From Streptomyces profundus (GTDB lineage Bacteria; Actinomycetota; Actinomycetes; Streptomycetales; Streptomycetaceae), in contig NZ_CP082362.1 in NCBI RefSeq assembly GCF_020740535.1, forward strand, positions 1,550,001-1,614,000: 64,000 bases of DNA, written 5' to 3'. The notes under the pieces are model-generated. The model had not been told where the DNA came from. It saw only the letters and a program-made list of their open reading frames with translations, and did no database searches. Every line of letters begins with the position of its first letter. Positions within the stretch are counted from its first letter, which is position 1. Positions 45,433 to 54,014 of this stretch are shown here, piece by piece. Made by a program: the position numbers and the translations under genes.

Positions 45433-47256
45433 TCAGTGTTCGCCGTCCTCGATGGCGGCCGGGCGGAGTTGGGCCGCGCGGACGCGGTCGACGTCCAGCT
45501 TGACCGAGCGGTCGAACCGGTAGACGCCGTTCTGCTCCTGGAAGACGTCCGTCAGCTGCGTGTAGCAGTAGCCGAACATGTCTGGGTCGTCCAGCAGCAC
45601 GCCGGTGAGGCCGGCGAACCGCTGCTGGAACTCCTCCTCGTCGCGCGGCCGGTCGCCGTAGCCCCAGGACTCGGTGCGGTCGTCGCCCCGCGCCTCCGCT
45701 GCAGTCTCCGGGCACCACCAGATGCCGCCGAACTCGCTGACGAAGTACGGCTGTCCGTTGTAGGGCACCGACCACGGCTTGCCGTCGTCGTAGGCGTTGA
45801 CATACGGCTCGTTCCTGCTGAGGCCGCCGACCTGCTTGGCGAACGCCTCCGGGTTCTGCTCGTAGGTGTGCGAGTCGTAGACGTCGGTCTCCTGGACGCG
45901 GTGCGCGTAGCCGGAGGTGTCCAGCACCGGCCGGCTGGTGTCCATCGCCTTGGTGGCGAGGAACATGCCCCGGGTGATGACGTCGAGCTGGGTGATGCGG
46001 TCGCTGAGGCCCTGGTAGGTCTCGTTGAGCGGGCACCAGCCGATGATCGACGGGTGGGAGTAATCCCGCTCGACGGCCTCCAGCCACTGCGCGACATAGG
46101 AGGCGTCGGGCTGCTGGTTGTCGTCGCCGCGACCGCCGACGTTGCAGCCCCAGTCGCCGAACTCGCCCCAGACCAGGTAGCCCAGGCGGTCCGCGTGGTA
46201 GAGGAAGCGCTCCTCGAAGACCTTCTGGTGCAGCCGGGCGCCGTTGAAGCCGGCTTCGAGGGAGAGCTCGATGTCGCGCAGCAGGGCCTCGTCGCTGGGC
46301 GCGGTCATCAGGCCGTCGGGGTACCAGCCCTGGTCCAGGACGAGGCGCTGGAAGACCTTCTCGCCGTTGATGGTGATGGCCTTGCCGTCGATGCCGACGG
46401 AGCGCAGGCCGGCGTAGCTCTCCGCGCCGTCGAGCACCGTGCCGTCCGCGTCGCGGAGTTCGAGGCGCAGGTCGTAGAGGTGCGGGTCGCCGGTGCTCCA
46501 CACCCGGCGGCGGTCGGCCGGGACGGGGAGGTAGAGGCGGGGCGCGAGGTCGAGGTCGGCGCGGGCCTCGGCGACGGCCACCTCGCCGTCGGCGTCGCTG
46601 AGGACGGCGCGGACGGTGTGGCCCGGACGGTTGCCGGAGAGGGGCAGCTCCAGGTGGAACGCGGAGCCGGCCAGGTCGGGGGTTATCCGGGGCCGCTTGA
46701 GGTGGTCGTGGGCGACGGGCTCCAGCCACACGGTCTGCCAGATGCCGGTGGTCCTGGTGTAGTGGCAGTCGGTGTTGGCGTAGCGGATGGCCTGCTTGCC
46801 GCGCGCCTGCGGGCCCGACTTGGGGTCGCGGGCGCGGACCACGATGGTGATCTCCTCGCCGGCCCGGGCGACGTCGCCCAGATCGGCGGTGAAGGGGGTG
46901 AACCCGCCGCGGTGGCGGACGACCTGGGTGCCGTTGACCCAGACGGTGGTGTCGTAGTCGACGGCCTGGAAGTGCAACAGCACCCTGCGGCCGGCCCAGT
47001 CGGCGGGCACGGTCGCGGTGCGGCGGTACCAGACCGCTTCCAGGAAGTCGGTCTCGCCGATGCCGGAGAGTTCCGACTCCGGGCAGAAGGGAACGATGAT
47101 CTCGCCGTTGAGGTCACGCTCTAGCAGTCCGCGGTCGATTCCGCTGTCGCCACGGTCGAACTCGAACTGCCAGGTGCCATTGAGGTTGAGCCAGTCGCCA
47201 CGGACGAACTGCGGCCGTGGGTACTCGGGCCGCGGAATGGCGGAGGGGGAAGGCAC
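45433..47256 (-). CDS. Glycoside hydrolase family 2 (beta-galactosidase/glucuronidase-like)
   Basis: 607 residues, no signal peptide, so cytoplasmic. The order is a sugar-binding jelly roll (about 20-180, LNGTWQFEFDRG and WYRRTATVP), an immunoglobulin-like domain and a TIM barrel with acid/base E412 in PLNETYQG and nucleophile E508 in VSEFGG. GTG 47256 is chosen because GGAG lies six bases upstream; ATG 47301 has no Shine-Dalgarno and lies in a dyad. It is downstream of a sugar ABC system and likely hydrolyses the imported oligosaccharide. Confidence 0.9.
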   Translation of the reverse strand: MPSPSAIPRPEYPRPQFVRGDWLNLNGTWQFEFDRGDSGIDRGLLERDLNGEIIVPFCPESELSGIGETDFLEAVWYRRTATVPADWAGRRVLLHFQAVDYDTTVWVNGTQVVRHRGGFTPFTADLGDVARAGEEITIVVRARDPKSGPQARGKQAIRYANTDCHYTRTTGIWQTVWLEPVAHDHLKRPRITPDLAGSAFHLELPLSGNRPGHTVRAVLSDADGEVAVAEARADLDLAPRLYLPVPADRRRVWSTGDPHLYDLRLELRDADGTVLDGAESYAGLRSVGIDGKAITINGEKVFQRLVLDQGWYPDGLMTAPSDEALLRDIELSLEAGFNGARLHQKVFEERFLYHADRLGYLVWGEFGDWGCNVGGRGDDNQQPDASYVAQWLEAVERDYSHPSIIGWCPLNETYQGLSDRITQLDVITRGMFLATKAMDTSRPVLDTSGYAHRVQETDVYDSHTYEQNPEAFAKQVGGLSRNEPYVNAYDDGKPWSVPYNGQPYFVSEFGGIWWCPETAAEARGDDRTESWGYGDRPRDEEEFQQRFAGLTGVLLDDPDMFGYCYTQLTDVFQEQNGVYRFDRSVKLDVDRVRAAQLRPAAIEDGEH

Positions 47257-47283
47257 AGAGACTCCAGTGAGATGGGTTGTCAC

Positions 47284-47303
47284 CGATGCGAGGTTCCGCA
47301 TCG
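47284..47303. promoter_or_regulatory. Inverted repeat CGATGCG-N6-CGCATCG upstream of GH2
   Basis: Perfect 7-bp arms (47284-47290 and 47297-47303) lie 28-47 bases upstream of the GH2 start. It could be an operator or a leader hairpin. Confidence 0.5.
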
Positions 47304-47421
47304 TGCGGGAAAAGCTCGTGGTGAGGGCGGGTGGTGCGGGCGTCGGTACGGGTGTCGGGAGGCGGACATGGGACGGCGGCGGTCGCCCGCGCGCCGCCGT
47401 CCCGTTCCGCGTTCGGACCGG

Positions 47422-48354
47422 TCAGGTGCCGCCCAGACCCGTGGTGGCCACGGACTTGACGATGCGCCGCTGGAAGAAGAGGAAGACGACGATCAGCGGC
47501 GCCGCGGCGATCAGGGCCGAGGCCATGCTCTGGGCGTAGACCACGCCATAGGCGTCCTCAACGGTGGCCAGGCCGACCGGGAGGGTCATCAGGTTGGGGT
47601 CGTTGGTGACGATGAAGGGCCACAGGAAGTTGTTCCACGCGCCGATGAAGACGAACACCGAGACGGCGGCGACGATCGGGCGGGACAGCGGCAGCACGAT
47701 CGACCAGAAGACCCGGAGGTCGGAGGCCCCGTCGATGCGGGCGGCCTCCTCCAACTCCCGGGGGATGCCGTCGAAGAAGCGCTTCAGGATGAACACCATC
47801 ATCGGCGCCACCACCTGCGGGAGGATCACCGCCCAGTAGGTGTCCACCAGGTTGAACGCGAGCATCTCCTGGAACAGCGGCACGATGAGCAGTTGCGGCG
47901 GGACCATGATCGAGGCGACGGTGACGCCGAGCAGCAGCTTGCGGCCCTTGAAGGTGCCCCGGGAGAGACCGTAGGCGGCCAGGGTCGAGATCACGATGGT
48001 GATGAGCGTGACCAGGGCGGCGATCAGAATGCTGTTGAAGGCCCAGATCGGGATGTTGCCGCGATCCAGAACGGTGCGGTAGGGCTCAAGAGTCAGCGCG
48101 CCCTTGATCGGGTTGAGCCCGGGGGTGGCCACATCCTGTTCGCTCTGGAACGAGGTGGCGATCGCCCAGACAAAGGGCAGCAGCCACAGCCCGGCGAACA
48201 CCACCAGGGCCACGCTGGCCAGGGCCCGGGGCAGCCGACCGTGGCCCAGCAGCAACGGGGCGCCCTCCTCCGTCGCCTGCTTGCGGCGGGGGCGACGGCC
48301 CATCGGGCCTCCGGCGGGGTGGAGACGGGGACGCGTGGTCGTCGTCGCGGACAC
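47422..48354 (-). CDS. Sugar ABC transporter permease (MalG/CUT1 type)
   Basis: 310 residues with six membrane helices, the first at about 45-68. The EAA loop is ELEEAARIDGASDLRVFWSI, typical of carbohydrate CUT1 permeases. It starts two bases after the partner permease stop. No ATPase is encoded nearby; a shared MsiK-type ATPase elsewhere is the normal arrangement in Streptomyces. Confidence 0.93.
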   Translation of the reverse strand: MSATTTTRPRLHPAGGPMGRRPRRKQATEEGAPLLLGHGRLPRALASVALVVFAGLWLLPFVWAIATSFQSEQDVATPGLNPIKGALTLEPYRTVLDRGNIPIWAFNSILIAALVTLITIVISTLAAYGLSRGTFKGRKLLLGVTVASIMVPPQLLIVPLFQEMLAFNLVDTYWAVILPQVVAPMMVFILKRFFDGIPRELEEAARIDGASDLRVFWSIVLPLSRPIVAAVSVFVFIGAWNNFLWPFIVTNDPNLMTLPVGLATVEDAYGVVYAQSMASALIAAAPLIVVFLFFQRRIVKSVATTGLGGT

Positions 48355-48356
48355 GG

Positions 48357-49304
48357 TCAGCCCTCCTGACGCGGGAAGATCCGCAGCTGGGCGATGGAGA
48401 TGACGATGATCAGGGCGAAGAACAGGTACGAGATGGCGGAGGCGTAGCCCAGTCGGTAGCCGGTGAAGCCGACGTCGTAGATGTATTCGAGGATCGGCCG
48501 GGTGGAGTTGTTGGGGCCGCCCTTGGTGAGGATGTAGATCTGGTCGAACACCTTGAGCGAGGCGAGGATCTGGAGCATCGCCACCAGCCCCGTGGTGCGC
48601 TTCAGCTGCGGCAGGGTGATCGAGAACAGCCGCCGCCAGGCACCGGCTCCGTCCAGCGCCGCGGCCTCATACAACTGGTCGGGAAGCGACTGCAAAGCGG
48701 CCAGATAGAGAAGGAAGTTAAAGCCGACCGTCCACCAGACGGTCAGAGCCGCGATGGACCACATGGCGACCTGCTCGTCGGAGAGCCAGCCGACGGGCTC
48801 AAGACCGAGCTTCTCCAGCGCCTGGTTGGCCATGCCGAGGTCCGGCTGGTACAGCCACTGCCAGATGATGGTGACCACGCTGACCGGCAGCAGGAAGGGC
48901 GCGAAGAACGACAGCCGCCAGACCCACTGGCCGGCAAGCCCGGTGTGCACCAGCAGCGCCATGCCCAGCGCCACGAGCACCAGCGGGACCACCGTGATCA
49001 CGGTGAAGAAGAGGGTGTTGCCGAGGCTGCTCCACACATCGGGGTCGCCAAAAGCCTCGGCGAAGTTGTCAAAGCCGACGAATTCCGTACTGCTGAGCGT
49101 CAATGACTCATCAGTGAAGCTCATCCACAGGCCCTGGACGATCGGCCAGATCATAAAGAGCGCGAAGGCCACGGCGAAGGGGACGACGAACAGCCAGCCG
49201 GTCTGCTTCGTCCGCGGTCGCGCGGTCGGGGGGGCCGGGTGCTGGCCGGCCTTGGATTCCACGGGGCTGTCGGTCGCGTCGGGGCGCGATGAGGTCGTGC
49301 TCAC
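48357..49304 (-). CDS. Sugar ABC transporter permease (MalF/CUT1 type)
   Basis: 315 residues from GTG 49304, six membrane helices after a Pro-rich hydrophilic N-terminus of about 35 residues. The EAA loop is QLYEAAALDGAGAWRRLFSI. It lies between the binding protein (21-base spacer) and the second permease. Confidence 0.93.
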   Translation of the reverse strand: MSTTSSRPDATDSPVESKAGQHPAPPTARPRTKQTGWLFVVPFAVAFALFMIWPIVQGLWMSFTDESLTLSSTEFVGFDNFAEAFGDPDVWSSLGNTLFFTVITVVPLVLVALGMALLVHTGLAGQWVWRLSFFAPFLLPVSVVTIIWQWLYQPDLGMANQALEKLGLEPVGWLSDEQVAMWSIAALTVWWTVGFNFLLYLAALQSLPDQLYEAAALDGAGAWRRLFSITLPQLKRTTGLVAMLQILASLKVFDQIYILTKGGPNNSTRPILEYIYDVGFTGYRLGYASAISYLFFALIIVISIAQLRIFPRQEG

Positions 49305-49325
49305 GTCACAGGCTCCTTGTCTCCG

Positions 49326-50672
49326 TCACGCGACCGGGTTGGGCTGGTCGAGCATCGAGGCGGACGCGCTGACCATCTGCTCCACGGCTCGCTCGGGCGA
49401 CGTGTTGCCCAGCAGCGCCGACGTCATCGGCTGCGTCATCTGGTTCTGGAAGTTGGATCCCGAACCGGTGAACCAGTTGGCCGGGTCGAGCACGGCGATC
49501 TCCGAGGCCCCGGCATAGGACGCCTGGGGGTCGAGGTCGGCATAGCGCTCGTCCGCGATCACCGGCTGGTAGGCGGGGATATGGCCGGCGGACGCCCAGG
49601 TGTAGCTGGCCTTGAGCATGGTGGCGACGAAACGGTGCGCCTCCCGACGGCGGGCCTCGTCCACCCGCTCCTGCCGGGGCAACACATAGCTGTGCGAGTC
49701 GGCGTGTACCGCGGGCTGGTCGAAGATGGTGGGAAAGGGTGCCGCGCCCAACGGTCGGCCGGTGACGGTCATGTTGGGCAGTTCCCACTCCCCGGAGAAG
49801 ATCATGGCGCCCCGGCTCCCCTGGAAGGCAGCCATCGCACCGTTGTAGTCAAGGTGGTTGGGGTTCCGGTCACCGTCGAACAGCTCCGTCATAAAGGTGA
49901 TCACGCGGACGGCCGCGTCCCTGTCGACCTGGGGCTCCCCGCCCTCCGGCAGCACCCACTCGGAGCCGGTCTGGGCGTAGAGGCCGTTGAACAGCCGCCA
50001 ACACTGGGACTGGTCGCCCACATGCCCGAAGAGCACCCCGGCGGCGCCCTGCGCGGAGGCGAGCGCGTCGCTCGCCGCCAGCATCCGGTCCGGCGAGCCG
50101 ATCGGCGCCAACTCCCCGTCGCTGTCCAGCAGTCCGGCCTGGTCGGCCAGCTCTTTGTCATAGAAGACGATGAAGGGATGGGTATCCAGGGGGATCGCGT
50201 AGACGCCGCCCTCCCACTTCGCGCGCTCCCAGATCGCGGGCGCGAAGTGCTCCTCGCCCACGCCGAACTCGGCGAGCACATCGAGATCGAAGGGGTCGAG
50301 CAGGCCGCCCGGGGCGTAGCCGGCCAGTCGGGAGAGATGGAGCACCGCCACCTCGGGCGCCCGCCCGCCGGCCGCCGCCATGGCGAGCTTGGTGTAGTAG
50401 GAGGGGCCCCACTCCAGGATCGTCCGGTCGATCGAGAAGGAGTCGGGCCCCGAGGTGACCGTCTCCAGCATCTCGTCCATCAACACGCCGTCGCCGCCGG
50501 AGAAGAGGTCCCACACCCGCAGCGAGGAGGAGCCGGAGGGCGATGCCGGCGACGCGCAGCCAGCCAGCAGACTCGGTGCGGCGACCGCTCCCGCCCCGGC
50601 GAGTCCCCACCGGAGCAGTCCCCGGCGGCCCATCCGGAAACCGCCGCCATGTCCGGAATGATCGAAGCTCAT
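49326..50672 (-). CDS. Sugar-binding lipoprotein of ABC transporter (CUT1)
   Basis: 448 residues from ATG 50672 with GGAAGG upstream. The signal has both a twin-arginine (MGRRGLLRWG) and a lipobox (LLAGC), so a Tat-exported lipoprotein is likely. The mature part is a typical extracellular sugar-binding fold (LRVWDLFSGG; WEGGVYAIPLDTHPFIVFYD region). It heads the binding protein-permease-permease-GH2 run and is divergent from the LacI regulator. Confidence 0.92.
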   Translation of the reverse strand: MSFDHSGHGGGFRMGRRGLLRWGLAGAGAVAAPSLLAGCASPASPSGSSSLRVWDLFSGGDGVLMDEMLETVTSGPDSFSIDRTILEWGPSYYTKLAMAAAGGRAPEVAVLHLSRLAGYAPGGLLDPFDLDVLAEFGVGEEHFAPAIWERAKWEGGVYAIPLDTHPFIVFYDKELADQAGLLDSDGELAPIGSPDRMLAASDALASAQGAAGVLFGHVGDQSQCWRLFNGLYAQTGSEWVLPEGGEPQVDRDAAVRVITFMTELFDGDRNPNHLDYNGAMAAFQGSRGAMIFSGEWELPNMTVTGRPLGAAPFPTIFDQPAVHADSHSYVLPRQERVDEARRREAHRFVATMLKASYTWASAGHIPAYQPVIADERYADLDPQASYAGASEIAVLDPANWFTGSGSNFQNQMTQPMTSALLGNTSPERAVEQMVSASASMLDQPNPVA

Positions 50673-50714
50673 TTCGCACCTTCCCACCCGACGCTGGGTT
50701 GTTGGTACGTGTTT

Positions 50715-50734
50715 ACAGCGATGTAGAAAGCTGT
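50715..50734. promoter_or_regulatory. Dyad ACAGC-N10-GCTGT in the sugar operon/LacI spacer
   Basis: Perfect 5-bp arms flank GATGTAGAAA, within a wider TTTACAGC...GCTGTGTAAA symmetry. A second shorter ACAG-N7-CTGT dyad lies at 50777-50791. These are candidate operators for the adjacent LacI regulator. The spacer also contains the promoter of the leftward operon, whose elements overlap the dyad. Confidence 0.55.
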
Positions 50735-50845
50735 GTAAAGAGGTTGGTAAGAGTTGCTTTCTGTTGGAGATTCCCGACAGAAGGTTACTGTTCGACCCGT
50801 CGGCCAACAGCCCGGTACGATCGATCGCGGCTCAGGGAGGTCGGG

Positions 50846-51904
50846 TTGGCGAGGCCCAGGATCAAGGACGTGGCGCAGCTCGCGGGCGTCTCCGAGAAGA
50901 CGGTTTCCAACGTCATCAATGACTACGTCCACGTCTCGGACCGAACGCGGCGGGTGGTGCGCCAGGCCATCGACGACCTCGGCTACCGGGTCAACCTCGC
51001 GGGACGCCACCTCAGACGGGGCCGCACCGGCATCCTCGCCCTGGTGGTACCGGAGTTGGACCTCCCCTACTTCGCCGAGCTCGCCAATCTGATCATCGCG
51101 GAGGCGGACCGCAACGGGCTCACCGTCCTGGTGCACCAGACGCGCGCCGACCGCGAACACGAGCTGTCCGCGCTGAACGGCTTCGGCTCGGACTTCGCTG
51201 ACGGCGTGATCCTCAGCCCGCTGGCGCTGGTCGACGACGACCTCAAGAACCGCAGGGGCGCGCTGCCCACGGTGCTCCTCGGCGAGACACTCGGCGCCGG
51301 GCAGGCCGACCATGTCGCCATAGACAACGAGGCCGCCGCCCGCGAGGCCACCGAGCACCTGCTCGCCCTCGGCCGCCGCCACATCCTGGTGATCGGCGGC
51401 CGGGACGGCACCAGCCCGGGCACCGCCGAGGTGCGCACCCGGGGCTACCGGAGCGCGCTGGCGGCGGCGAACGTTCCCTGTGACGCCTCGACCGTCCTGC
51501 CGGTCCGGAAGTTCGCGACCCCGGACGGGGCAGCCGCCGTCCACGCCGCCCTGGAGAGCGGCGCCCGCCCCGACGGCCTGCTCGCCCTCAACGACCAGAT
51601 GGCCATCGGCGCGATCCGCGCGCTGTACGAGCGGGGCCTGCGCGTCCCCGAGGATGTCGCGGTGGTCGGCTTCGACGACGTCGAGGCGGGGCGCTTCAGC
51701 GTTCCCACCCTCACCACCGTCGCCCCCGACAAGACGGCGATCGCCGGCGCCGCCGTGGGGATGCTGGTCCAGCGCATCGCCGAGTCCAGCCCCGGCGCCG
51801 TCTCCCCCACGGGCCCGACACCGCCACCGCACGAACGCGTGGTGCCGCACCACCTGGTGATCAGGGAAAGCACCTCGGGCGCCAGGGCGTCCACGGCGGC
51901 CTGA
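50846..51904 (+). CDS. LacI-family transcriptional regulator
   Basis: 352 residues. TTG 50846 is the start: GGGAGG lies about six bases upstream and it gives the standard LacI N-terminus ARPRIKDVAQLAGVSEKTVS. The HTH and hinge helix (about 1-60) precede a periplasmic-binding effector domain with DGVILSPLAL, VAIDNEAAAREA and VVGFDDVEAGRF. It is divergent from the sugar ABC operon and most likely represses it until a sugar binds. Confidence 0.93.
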   Translation: MARPRIKDVAQLAGVSEKTVSNVINDYVHVSDRTRRVVRQAIDDLGYRVNLAGRHLRRGRTGILALVVPELDLPYFAELANLIIAEADRNGLTVLVHQTRADREHELSALNGFGSDFADGVILSPLALVDDDLKNRRGALPTVLLGETLGAGQADHVAIDNEAAAREATEHLLALGRRHILVIGGRDGTSPGTAEVRTRGYRSALAAANVPCDASTVLPVRKFATPDGAAAVHAALESGARPDGLLALNDQMAIGAIRALYERGLRVPEDVAVVGFDDVEAGRFSVPTLTTVAPDKTAIAGAAVGMLVQRIAESSPGAVSPTGPTPPPHERVVPHHLVIRESTSGARASTAA

Positions 51905-52345
51905 CCCACCCCGCGCCCCGACCGTCCGGCAGCGACGGACGAACGGGGGCCGGGGCCGATCACGGCGGACGAACGCGCCCCCGGGCCGCGCCCGGACAGG
52001 CGCGGGCCCGACCCGAACACGGCAGGCGGGCTCCACGACGCCAACGACCGTTCCGAGCCCCCGGGCCGAACTCGGCACACACGCACAGCTACGCACGCAC
52101 ACGCGCAGATAGAACCACCGAAAGCGACGGCCGCCAACCCATCCGACCACCCTCGCCGCCGAAATTCCGACGGCCCCCGACCCAATCGCACAGGCTCACC
52201 CACCCCCGCCTGCTCGTCCCAGCGCCGAGCCCGTCATTGACATGCTCGCGACCGTGCGCTCGAATGACTGCGGGAGCGCTCCCATTCACAAGATCCACAA
52301 CACAATCGCGCAAGAACACACCTCACGGGACGAGGGTGATCACCT
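51905..52345. other. 441-base intergenic region before the mannanase gene
   Basis: It begins with G/C-rich sequence that can fold imperfectly past the LacI stop (about 51912-51950), then a stretch of ACGCACAC-type simple sequence near 52076-52105. The CebR-like palindrome at 52272-52283 is the only clear element. No gene is supported. Confidence 0.6.
52272..52283. promoter_or_regulatory. CebR-like operator GGGAGCGCTCCC upstream of GH26
   Basis: A perfect 12-bp palindrome, with A following (52284), differs from the known CebR consensus TGGGAGCGCTCCCA only in the first base. It lies 63 bases upstream of the mannanase start. CebR is a LacI-family cellobiose-responsive repressor in Streptomyces. 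Confidence 0.7.
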
Positions 52346-53815
52346 ATGACGATGCGGACGCCGATACGCACCACACTCGCCGGCGCGGCGCTGGTCGGCC
52401 TGTTGGCCACCACGGGAGCGACAGCCGCCACCGCCGGGGAGGATCCGGCCGCCGGACCACCGGTGGGCGCCGAGGCCGAGGTCTACGAGGCCGAGGACGG
52501 CGAGCTGGCCGGGGTGGAGGTGGACAACACCGCCCCCGGGTTCTCGGGCAGCGGCTATGTGACCGGTTTTGACGCCGACGACGATCAGGTCACCATCACC
52601 ATCCCGGAAAGTCCGGGCGGGCTACACGAGTTGACCGTTCACTATCGGACACCGAGCGGTCAGAAGAACGCGGTACTACTGCTGAACGGCTCGGGAATGG
52701 GCGAGATCACCCTGCCCGAGACGGATGAGTTCGCCGCCCTGCCCGCCGGCAAGGTGCTGCTCCAGGAGGGCACCAACACGCTGACGGTGCGCAGCGGTTG
52801 GGGCTGGTACGAGATCGACGCGATCAGTCTGGAGCCGGCCGCCGAGCGACCGCCGCACCAGGTGACCGGCGAGCCGGTCAACCCGGACGCCTCGCCCGAG
52901 GCGAGGTCGCTGCTCGGCTATCTGACCGACCACTACGGCAACGGCATCCTCAGCGGCCAGCAGGACATGGCGTCCATCGAGTGGATCGAGGAGAACCTCG
53001 GCACCTCGCCGGCCATCGCCGGTCTCGACCTGATGGACTACTCCCCCAGCCGCGTCGAGCGCGGCACGGTGGGCGTGGACGTGGACCACGCGCTCGACTG
53101 GGACGAAGGGGGCGGCATCACCACCTTCGTCTGGCACTGGAACGCGCCCAGCGGGCTGATCGACGAGCCGGGCAACGAGTGGTGGCGCGGCTTCTACACC
53201 GAGGCCACCACCTTCGACGTCGAGGCCGCGCTGGCCGATCCGACATCCGAGGACTACGGGCTGCTGCTCCGCGACATCGACGCCATCGCCGACGAGTTGC
53301 AGCGGCTTGAGGACGCGGGCGTCCCGGTGCTGTGGCGACCGCTGCACGAGGCCGAGGGTGGCTGGTTCTGGTGGGGTGCCAAGGGCGCCGAGCCGGCCAA
53401 GGAGCTGTGGCGGCTGATGTACGACCGGCTGACCGAGGTCCATGGGCTGGACAACCTGATCTGGGTGTGGAACTCCGTGGACCCCGAGTGGTACCCGGGC
53501 GACGACGTGGTGGACATCGTCAGCGCGGACTCCTACCCGCCGCCCGGCGACCACGGCCCGCTGAGCGCCACCTACGACCAGCTGGTCGAGTTGGGCCAGG
53601 ACCGCAAGCTGGTGGCGCTCACCGAGTGCGGCCCGATCCCGGACCCCGACCTGTTGACGGCGTACCGGGCGGACTGGAGCTGGTTCGTCACCTGGTCCGG
53701 TGAGTTCCTCACCGACGGCAACTGGAACTCGCGCGAGCATCTGGAGCATGTCTACTCGCATCCCGACGTGATCACGCTGGACGAGGTCGGGGACTTCAAG
53801 AACCACGGCCGCTGA
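52346..53815 (+). CDS. Secreted beta-mannanase: CBM35-like domain plus GH26
   Basis: 489 residues. A signal peptide (TTLAGAALVGLLATTGATA) is followed by a carbohydrate-binding beta-sandwich at about 45-165 (VYEAEDGELAGV, GYVTGF, HYRTPSGQ) and a GH26 TIM barrel from about 175. The acid/base is E335 in WRPLHEAEGGWFWWG and the nucleophile is E427 in LTECGP. It should cleave mannan outside the cell. ATG 52346 has GAGGG upstream; ATG 52352 is possible. Confidence 0.92.
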   Translation: MTMRTPIRTTLAGAALVGLLATTGATAATAGEDPAAGPPVGAEAEVYEAEDGELAGVEVDNTAPGFSGSGYVTGFDADDDQVTITIPESPGGLHELTVHYRTPSGQKNAVLLLNGSGMGEITLPETDEFAALPAGKVLLQEGTNTLTVRSGWGWYEIDAISLEPAAERPPHQVTGEPVNPDASPEARSLLGYLTDHYGNGILSGQQDMASIEWIEENLGTSPAIAGLDLMDYSPSRVERGTVGVDVDHALDWDEGGGITTFVWHWNAPSGLIDEPGNEWWRGFYTEATTFDVEAALADPTSEDYGLLLRDIDAIADELQRLEDAGVPVLWRPLHEAEGGWFWWGAKGAEPAKELWRLMYDRLTEVHGLDNLIWVWNSVDPEWYPGDDVVDIVSADSYPPPGDHGPLSATYDQLVELGQDRKLVALTECGPIPDPDLLTAYRADWSWFVTWSGEFLTDGNWNSREHLEHVYSHPDVITLDEVGDFKNHGR

Positions 53816-53868
53816 ACCCGGCCGCTGAGCCGGCCGGTTGACGGCTGGTTGACGGCCGGTTGACGGCT
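53806..53868. repeat. Short tandem repeats at and after the GH26 stop
   Basis: A 13-bp unit (CGGCCGCTGAACC/GCC) occurs twice at 53806-53818 and 53819-53831, the first copy containing the stop codon. It is followed by three 11-bp units (GGTTGACGGCY) at 53836-53868. Confidence 0.85.
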
Positions 53869-53935
53869 GGTTCCGGCCATCTCGGGGCCCTGACGGCGGC
53901 TTGCCTTCGGGGCCCCGACCCCGTGCGGACACCCC

Positions 53936-53964
53936 TTGCGCCTGACGCTACTCGTTCGTAACAT
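53936..53964 (+). promoter_or_regulatory. Promoter candidate for the CoA-degradation operon
   Basis: TTGCGC (53936-53941) and TAACAT (53959-53964) are separated by exactly 17 bases, 50 bases before the TTG start of the first gene. Both hexamers fit vegetative actinobacterial promoters. Confidence 0.6.
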
Positions 53965-54014
53965 CGCCGACGTGGCGGCATCCGTGTCGTCGTTCGCCGA
54001 CGCTGGGGGGCCCA

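Noticed and set aside
45031..47124. Plus-strand frame of about 700 codons opposite GH2
   Set aside because: Shadow of GH2 codon bias; it has no recognisable domain and no Shine-Dalgarno.
52500..52830. Independent small gene in the N-terminal part of the mannanase
   Set aside because: The sequence is in frame with the signal peptide and GH26 barrel and reads as a carbohydrate-binding domain of the same protein.
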